A program made the translations under genes and the position numbers. This document shows, piece by piece, positions 60,621 to 64,000 of a stretch of 64,000 nucleotides of DNA (positions are counted from its first letter, which is position 1; the number at the start of each line of letters is the position of its first letter). The DNA comes from Sabellastarte sp. h YS-2021 (taxonomy: Eukaryota; Annelida; Polychaeta; Sabellida; Sabellidae): NCBI GenBank assembly GCA_964017235.1, contig OZ024936.1, forward strand, positions 90,866,537 to 90,930,536, written 5' to 3'. The notes beneath the pieces were generated by a model, which was not told where the DNA came from, searched no databases, and worked only from the letters and a program-made list of their open reading frames with translations.

Positions 60621-61851
60621 AATTTGAAGACAGTGATCGGTTGTTAACACATGTGTCAAATTTTATACTGCCAGAATTTGGATACTGTTTACTGAATGAG
60701 TTCAAATGTATTTCAGGTCTTTCTGATAAAAACGAGCATTTCCTAACAAGCTGTGAATCAATGCATATTCATAATAAACTTATTTATTCCACAAAAGAAA
60801 ATAGAAAGATTTAAATAGTTTTTGTCATGAATATTATTCCTAAAATGTGGTGCAAAAAGTACAAGAGATAATCATGTTCCTACCTTTAATGAAACCAAGG
60901 GATGCATTTTGCCTCTAAATCTTCCTTTTGGCGACTACAATATCAAAAGTATTTTTGTATAGTTACATATATAACTGATGCAAACAAAATTATTAAAATT
61001 ACCCACAAATAGAATAGGTAAATTTTACTGACAAAATATTATAATTGACTTTATAGCTGGTCAATCTTTTATTTACTTTTGATTATTTGCAAAACAATAT
61101 GATAAAATAGCTATATATACAATGTTTAATATGGTATAACCATATGAAGACTAGGGTCATCTGGAAGTAGTTGTGTTTCATTCAATTAGTAAGATATCAA
61201 GGAGAATGATAAATCAATCAATCATTCGAAGAAAAATTGATGTATTGTATTGAAAATTTATTTCTTACAACCAGGTGTTGTTCTAAAATGTATATAATTA
61301 GACTTAAGTACAATGTATCAGTCCCTCGTTAACTTTGAATACTGTTTTCTGAACTTTATGAAAATAAACATATATTTAAAAACCCTTGTTATAGTTTTTA
61401 AGAGCTTAACTGTAATACAGCTTCATTCCAAGACAAGTTACAAATTACTAATAAGTTGTGCATCAATATATTTTATAATTAGCTTGTTTATTTCTCAAAA
61501 CAAAATAAAAAGATTCAAAAAGTTTTCTGTCATGAATATTATTCCTAAAAATGCGTTGCAAAAAGTACCAAAGATAATCATATTCCTACCTTTAATGAAA
61601 CCGAAGGATGCATTTTCTCTCTCAATCTTCCTTTTGACGACTACAATATCAAAAGTGTTTTGTATAGATACATATGTAACTGATGTGGACACAATTATAA
61701 AAATTACCCACAAAATTAATAGGTAAATTTTAGAGACAAAATCTTATAATTGACATTTTAGTTGATCAATCTTTCAGCAACTTTGACTACATTGAAAACA
61801 AAAATGCTAAAATAGCTATATATGCAATGTTTTAGTACAGCATAACCATAT
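60621..61851. repeat. Diverged monomers A (partial) and B
   Basis: A starts in its middle (ttgttaacacatgtgtc), so about 200 bp of its start is missing. B runs from about 61138 (accatatgaagactaggg) to cataaccata at 61841-61850. B here has no stop in the minus-strand frame of the 51-nt conserved block, unlike other B copies. Confidence 0.85.
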
Positions 61852-62930
61852 TCTAATCTAAATCTAATCTACTGCTTTGTACAGCCCAAAATCTTCAACA
61901 CAAAGGGGAACTCATTTCTTACAAAAAAATGGTACATCAATTTTAGGATCAATTTTCAACCTAATGTCACCAAGATTTCTTTTTAATTTTGAACACCTAA
62001 ACAAGATTAGTGTGTTGATTATTCTTGGGAAACATGACTACCAGTGCACTGGTCAACAAAAATCTTTATTGTATGGTGAATCGAATAGTGGTCATGGTAA
62101 GTGATCCAGAGTTGTCAGTGCGACCAGAAGGAATGTGACTAAATTGAGAAACTGAAGTTGAAGAAGTGGGATTTCCTGAATGATGCAACAGATGGGCTAG
62201 CTCTTATTTGGAAGGAAAAAGAGTTCCCACAGAAACTTGGGCATAGTGACTCAAAGAATTAGAAAAGTGTTTGATTTATGAACTCAATGGTCAAAATAGG
62301 GGATCAGACAGAACCTATGTTTGGGAGATCTTCCCCTTGTGTTTCTAGAAGAGATGTAGGGGTGAGTTAATTCTCGTAGGTAAGCTGGTTGACCTTGGTT
62401 GATAGCTTTGTATGTAATGAGGCCTATTTGAAATTGTATTCTGTATCTGGCTGGGAGCCAGTAGAGTCTTGTCAGTTTAGGGGTAATGTGTGGGAATTTT
62501 GGGGAATGGGTGACAACCCTGCAGAGTGAGTTTTGGACCTGTGGCAATCTCTTTAACTCAAAATGATTGAGTGATACAAACAGAGAATTGCAATAGTCCA
62601 ATCTGCTGCTCACCAAAGCATTTGCTAAGAGAACTGGTCAAATTCTGTAGAGCTCTCTAGCATGAACTCTGGTAGACTTTAAGACCTGTGACATATGGTC
62701 TGAGAGAGTGAAATTAGAATCGAACAACGCTCCGACGTTCTTGACACTTTGTGCTGGTGAGACCTGATTACCTAGTATATTGATTGGAAAGTGAGGAACG
62801 GGTTCTTTACAGTTGTTTTTGTAACCTATCAAAATAAACTCGGTTTTGTAGTGGTTCAGTTTTAATTTGGTAACATGAAAATTTGAATGTCATTTTAGGA
62901 GTTCTTTAATATTTGTATAGAATGAATAAA
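61852..62930 (-). mobile_element. 5'-truncated CR1/L2-like LINE copy, long form
   Basis: Same layout as the copy at 59558: tail motif ctaatctaaatctaat, 3' UTR including the same extra block ggtacatcaattttagga, ORF stop at 62139-62141, and right junction aataatatgaaggcag. Confidence 0.85.
62139..62876 (-). pseudogene. LINE ORF2 C-terminus (reverse transcriptase), broken
   Basis: Minus-strand blocks: FILIGYKNNCKEPVPHFPIN, SPAQSVKNVGALFDSNFTL, STRVHARELYRI, then a loss of about 20 codons; SSRLDYCNSLFVSLNHFEL; QVQNSLCRVVTHSPKFPHI; TRLYWLPARYRIQFQIGLI; QPAYLRELTHPYISS. This is the best-preserved copy of the second half of the region, and it shows what the shortened LINE piece in the array units once encoded. 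No catalytic residues remain. Confidence 0.88.
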
Positions 62931-64000
62931 ATAATATGAAGGCAGTGTGTGTTATTGTGTTTCATTCAGTGTTTTATTCAGGTGCAACAATACATTAATC
63001 ATACAAAAAAGTGATATATTGTATTGAAATGTATTTCTTGAATCTACCTACTGTTCCAAAATGTATATACTTAGACTTAAATATAAGATATCAGTCCCTT
63101 GCTAACACATTTCTTAAATTATATACTGCCAGAATTTGGATACTGTTTACTGAAATTTATTAAATTTCAAATACTTTTAAAAACAGCTTTGATAACCTTT
63201 TTTAGAGTTCAAATATAATTCAGATCTTTCTGATAAAAGCGAGCATTTCCTAATAAGTTGTGAATCAATACATATTCATAATAAACTAGTTTATTTTGCA
63301 AAAACAAAATAGAAAGATTGAAATAGTTTTTTGTAATGAATATTATTCCTAAAATGTGGTGCAAAAAGTACCAAAGATAATCTTGTTCCTACCTTTATTG
63401 AAACCGAAGAATGCATTTTGCCTCTAAATCTTCCTTTTGACGACTACAATATCAAGAATGTTTTGTACAGGTACATAATATAACTGATGTGGACGCAATT
63501 ATTAAAATTACCCACAAAATAATAGGTAAATTTTACAGATAAAATATTATAGTTAATGTTTCAGTTGATCAATCTTTCAGCCACTTTGACTGTATTGAAT
63601 GACTATCTAAAAATAAAAAATTATAAAATAGCTATATATAAAATGTTTTAGTATAGCATAACCATATAAAAACAGGGGTCATCTGGAAGTACTTGTGTTT
63701 TATTTGATTACAAAGATATCGGGGCAACAATAAATCAATTAATTACTCAAAAAATTGATATATTGCATTAATCCTAAAATCATCACAAAATGTGATGCAA
63801 AAGTACCAAAGATAATCATATTCCTACCTTTAATGAAAACAAAGTATAAATTTTATCTCTGAATCTCGATCTTGGCAACTACAATATGAAAAGCATTTTT
63901 GTATAGGTACATATATAACTGATGCGGTCAAATTATTACCCACAAAAATAATAGGTAAAATTGGCAGATTTTACAGACAAAATATTATAATTGACTTTTT
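62931..64000. repeat. Diverged monomers to the window end
   Basis: One monomer (62931-63660) with a rearranged start, then a second from ccatataaaaacaggggtcatctgg with a deletion near 63772 joining its early part to taatcctaaaatc. The domain continues past the window. Confidence 0.8.

Overview
The window looks like intergenic DNA from an invertebrate animal genome. It is AT-rich, has spliced-exon signals, no bacterial gene layout, and is packed with tRNA-derived SINEs, a CR1/L2-like LINE, and piggyBac, Harbinger and DIRS/Ty3-like relics. A lophotrochozoan such as a mollusc is plausible but unproven. The only host-gene candidate is a C-terminal CARD exon on the minus strand at 3455-3904, with a likely 42-nt upstream exon at 5013-5054. 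Almost everything else is repeats. Layout: 1-1.5 kb, a pair of direct repeats about 1.2 kb apart. 3.2-5.4 kb, the CARD exons with a SINE in the intron. 7.7-9.1 kb, SINE-like relics. 9.2-9.9 kb, a broken reverse transcriptase. 10.0-13.0 kb, a dead Harbinger transposon with convergent transposase and MADF-like genes. 14.4-64 kb, one repeat domain. The repeat domain is built from a monomer of roughly 0.66-0.74 kb. A 5'-truncated LINE fragment (about 0.62 kb, minus strand) sits in every second monomer, giving a compound unit A+B+LINE of about 2,021 bp. Sixteen such units lie head to tail from 20379 to 57710. Central units (about 30.7-37.6 kb) are nearly identical with an exact 2,021-bp period. Two unit types, alpha and beta, form a duplicated 4,036-bp dimer at about 24.2-31.7 kb. 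Towards both ends the copies diverge, and the oldest monomers at the left edge lack the LINE. This is the pattern expected of a satellite homogenised by unequal exchange. Later insertions date the array. A SINE in a LINE segment was copied with its unit (20103-20334 and 22373-22604). Another SINE hit unit 15. A 2.8-kb element with perfect 18-bp inverted ends, itself carrying four SINEs, split the LINE segment at 16937. A 4,587-bp piggyBac element with a dead transposase split unit 16 at a TTAA inside the LINE segment. I found no new enzymatic system. The most notable object is the LINE-containing macrosatellite and the order of events that can be read from its junctions.
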